NCBI RefSeq assembly: GCF_015352425.1
Contig: NZ_JADKNH010000011.1
Coordinates: 124,001-188,000, forward strand
Length of the DNA stretch: 64,000 nt
From: Fusibacter ferrireducens
Lineage (GTDB): Bacteria > Bacillota > Clostridia > Peptostreptococcales > Acidaminobacteraceae
Direction: 5' to 3'
A program made the translations under genes and the position numbers. How positions within the stretch are numbered: position 1 is the stretch's first letter; every line of letters starts with the position of its first letter. Below are positions 63,261 to 64,000 of this stretch, piece after piece. Under the pieces are notes generated by a model, which worked only from the letters and a program-made list of their open reading frames with translations, made no database searches and was not told where the DNA came from.

Positions 63261-64000
63261 ATGAACGAAGCACTTAATATTATAATACAAGCTGTATCAG
63301 GGGCTTTTACAGGTTATATTACCAATACATATGCCATTAATATGTTGTTCAAGGAATATACGTCGCTCAAAATTGGGGGTGTCATCAAAAAGACTAAAAG
63401 TGAATTTATTGAAAATGTAAGTGCGTTGGTCGAAAGAGATATTATTAATCATGAAACTCTTCAGTCAGAACTTTCAAAAGATGCATTTAAGGATAGCCTT
63501 GAAAAACTGATCAATGATTTCCTAAAGGTATCTCTCTATGATCAATTGGGCGAGCTTACATATGGTGCCTTTGAGGGCTTTGAGCCGACTTATAATAACA
63601 CCAAGCGATTTATAGAACTTCAGCTGAAAAAAAATGCGCGCAAAGCTATAGATACCGTTTGTGAAGAGGTCAGTGTAGATGCTCTTTTATCAGAGGAACA
63701 AATTGAAATTTTACTTGAAGTCATAATTGACGAATTACTTGTCATCACTGAAAAAAACGATTTCATTGCCGATTTTGTAGATGATTTATTAAGTGAACAC
63801 GGTCACTTAAAAGCCGAGGACCTTATCGGTAAAACCGTACTTGATACAGTGGAAGCGAATATCAACAGCCAGCTGGATGTAGGAATAAAGCACATTAAAT
63901 GTGAGGAATATGATACTCTTGAGATGTTGATTACGTCATTACTGGATACCATAGACTATCAAAAAATTATCTGCGATTTTCAAACTTCGTTATTTTCTAA
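63261..64000 (+). CDS. DUF445-family membrane protein (3' partial)
   Basis: The frame is open from ATG 63261 to the window edge (246 codons seen), so the gene is truncated by the window. The start MNEALNIIIQAVSGAFTGYI and TNTYAINMLFKEYTSLKIGG match DUF445/YheB-type proteins, with an N-terminal membrane part and long helical regions. Function is unknown. GGGAGA lies upstream. Confidence 0.85.
   Translation, partial: MNEALNIIIQAVSGAFTGYITNTYAINMLFKEYTSLKIGGVIKKTKSEFIENVSALVERDIINHETLQSELSKDAFKDSLEKLINDFLKVSLYDQLGELTYGAFEGFEPTYNNTKRFIELQLKKNARKAIDTVCEEVSVDALLSEEQIEILLEVIIDELLVITEKNDFIADFVDDLLSEHGHLKAEDLIGKTVLDTVEANINSQLDVGIKHIKCEEYDTLEMLITSLLDTIDYQKIICDFQTSLFS

Noticed and set aside
1-64000. 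tRNA, rRNA or other large structured RNA genes
   Set aside because: I looked for tRNA-like cloverleaf arms with TTCRANNY-type loops in the gaps and found none that I could support; only the L21 leader and T-box stand out.

Overview
The window is 64 kb of A+T-rich, densely coding DNA, almost all of it on the plus strand. Gene content and order point to an anaerobic low-G+C Gram-positive of the class Clostridia. The main clues are the order radical-SAM pair - rng - rplU - prp - rpmA - obg, the order lepA - hemW - CIRCE - hrcA - grpE - dnaK - dnaJ - prmA - rsmE - mtaB, a T-box before an alpha2-type glycyl-tRNA synthetase, PPDK with its regulator, and a selD that itself contains selenocysteine. 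A Fusibacter/Acidaminobacter-like lineage would fit, but the genus is a guess.

Layout. 1-10 kb: radical-SAM/TIGR03936 pair, RNase G, ribosomal proteins L21 and L27 with the L27-trimming protease Prp, a block of three 122-bp tandem repeats, then obg, yhbY, nadD, yqeK, rsfS, a YheO-type regulator and ridA. 10-20 kb: a DacF-type carboxypeptidase, a ComEA-like DNA-binding protein, selenoprotein SelD, a PhoP/PhoR-type two-component system followed by a GerMN lipoprotein-like protein and an SLH/GH18 protein, then a DUF2817 peptidase and a GNAT enzyme. 20-32 kb: plsY, an alpha/beta hydrolase, an AlaX-type editing protein, two unrecognised acidic proteins, a solitary Eco57I/CamA-like adenine methyltransferase, a membrane-anchored propeller-like protein, comEC, holA and rpsT. 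32-60 kb: a long housekeeping stretch covering translation (lepA, prmA, rsmE, mtaB, rpsU, ybeY, era, glyS), heat shock (hrcA regulon under CIRCE), HemW, HIT, PhoH, the c-di-AMP phosphodiesterase PgpH, MgtE, RecO and the PPDK regulator/PPDK pair. 60.2-62.5 kb: a small mobile-element graveyard holding a truncated ATPase gene, an IS3-family element with a damaged orfA, and an IS21 istB remnant with its core deleted. 62.6-64 kb: an XRE regulator with a glycine-rich hydrophobic tail, and the start of a DUF445 membrane protein cut by the window edge.

The most distinctive signals are the UGA-containing selD with a plausible SECIS hairpin, the CamA-like orphan methyltransferase, several unrelated families of structured intergenic repeats, the two-component/GerMN/GH18 cluster that parallels actinobacterial MtrAB-LpqB, and the XRE protein with a possible self-operator. 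I found no tRNA, rRNA or CRISPR array and no clear defence island.
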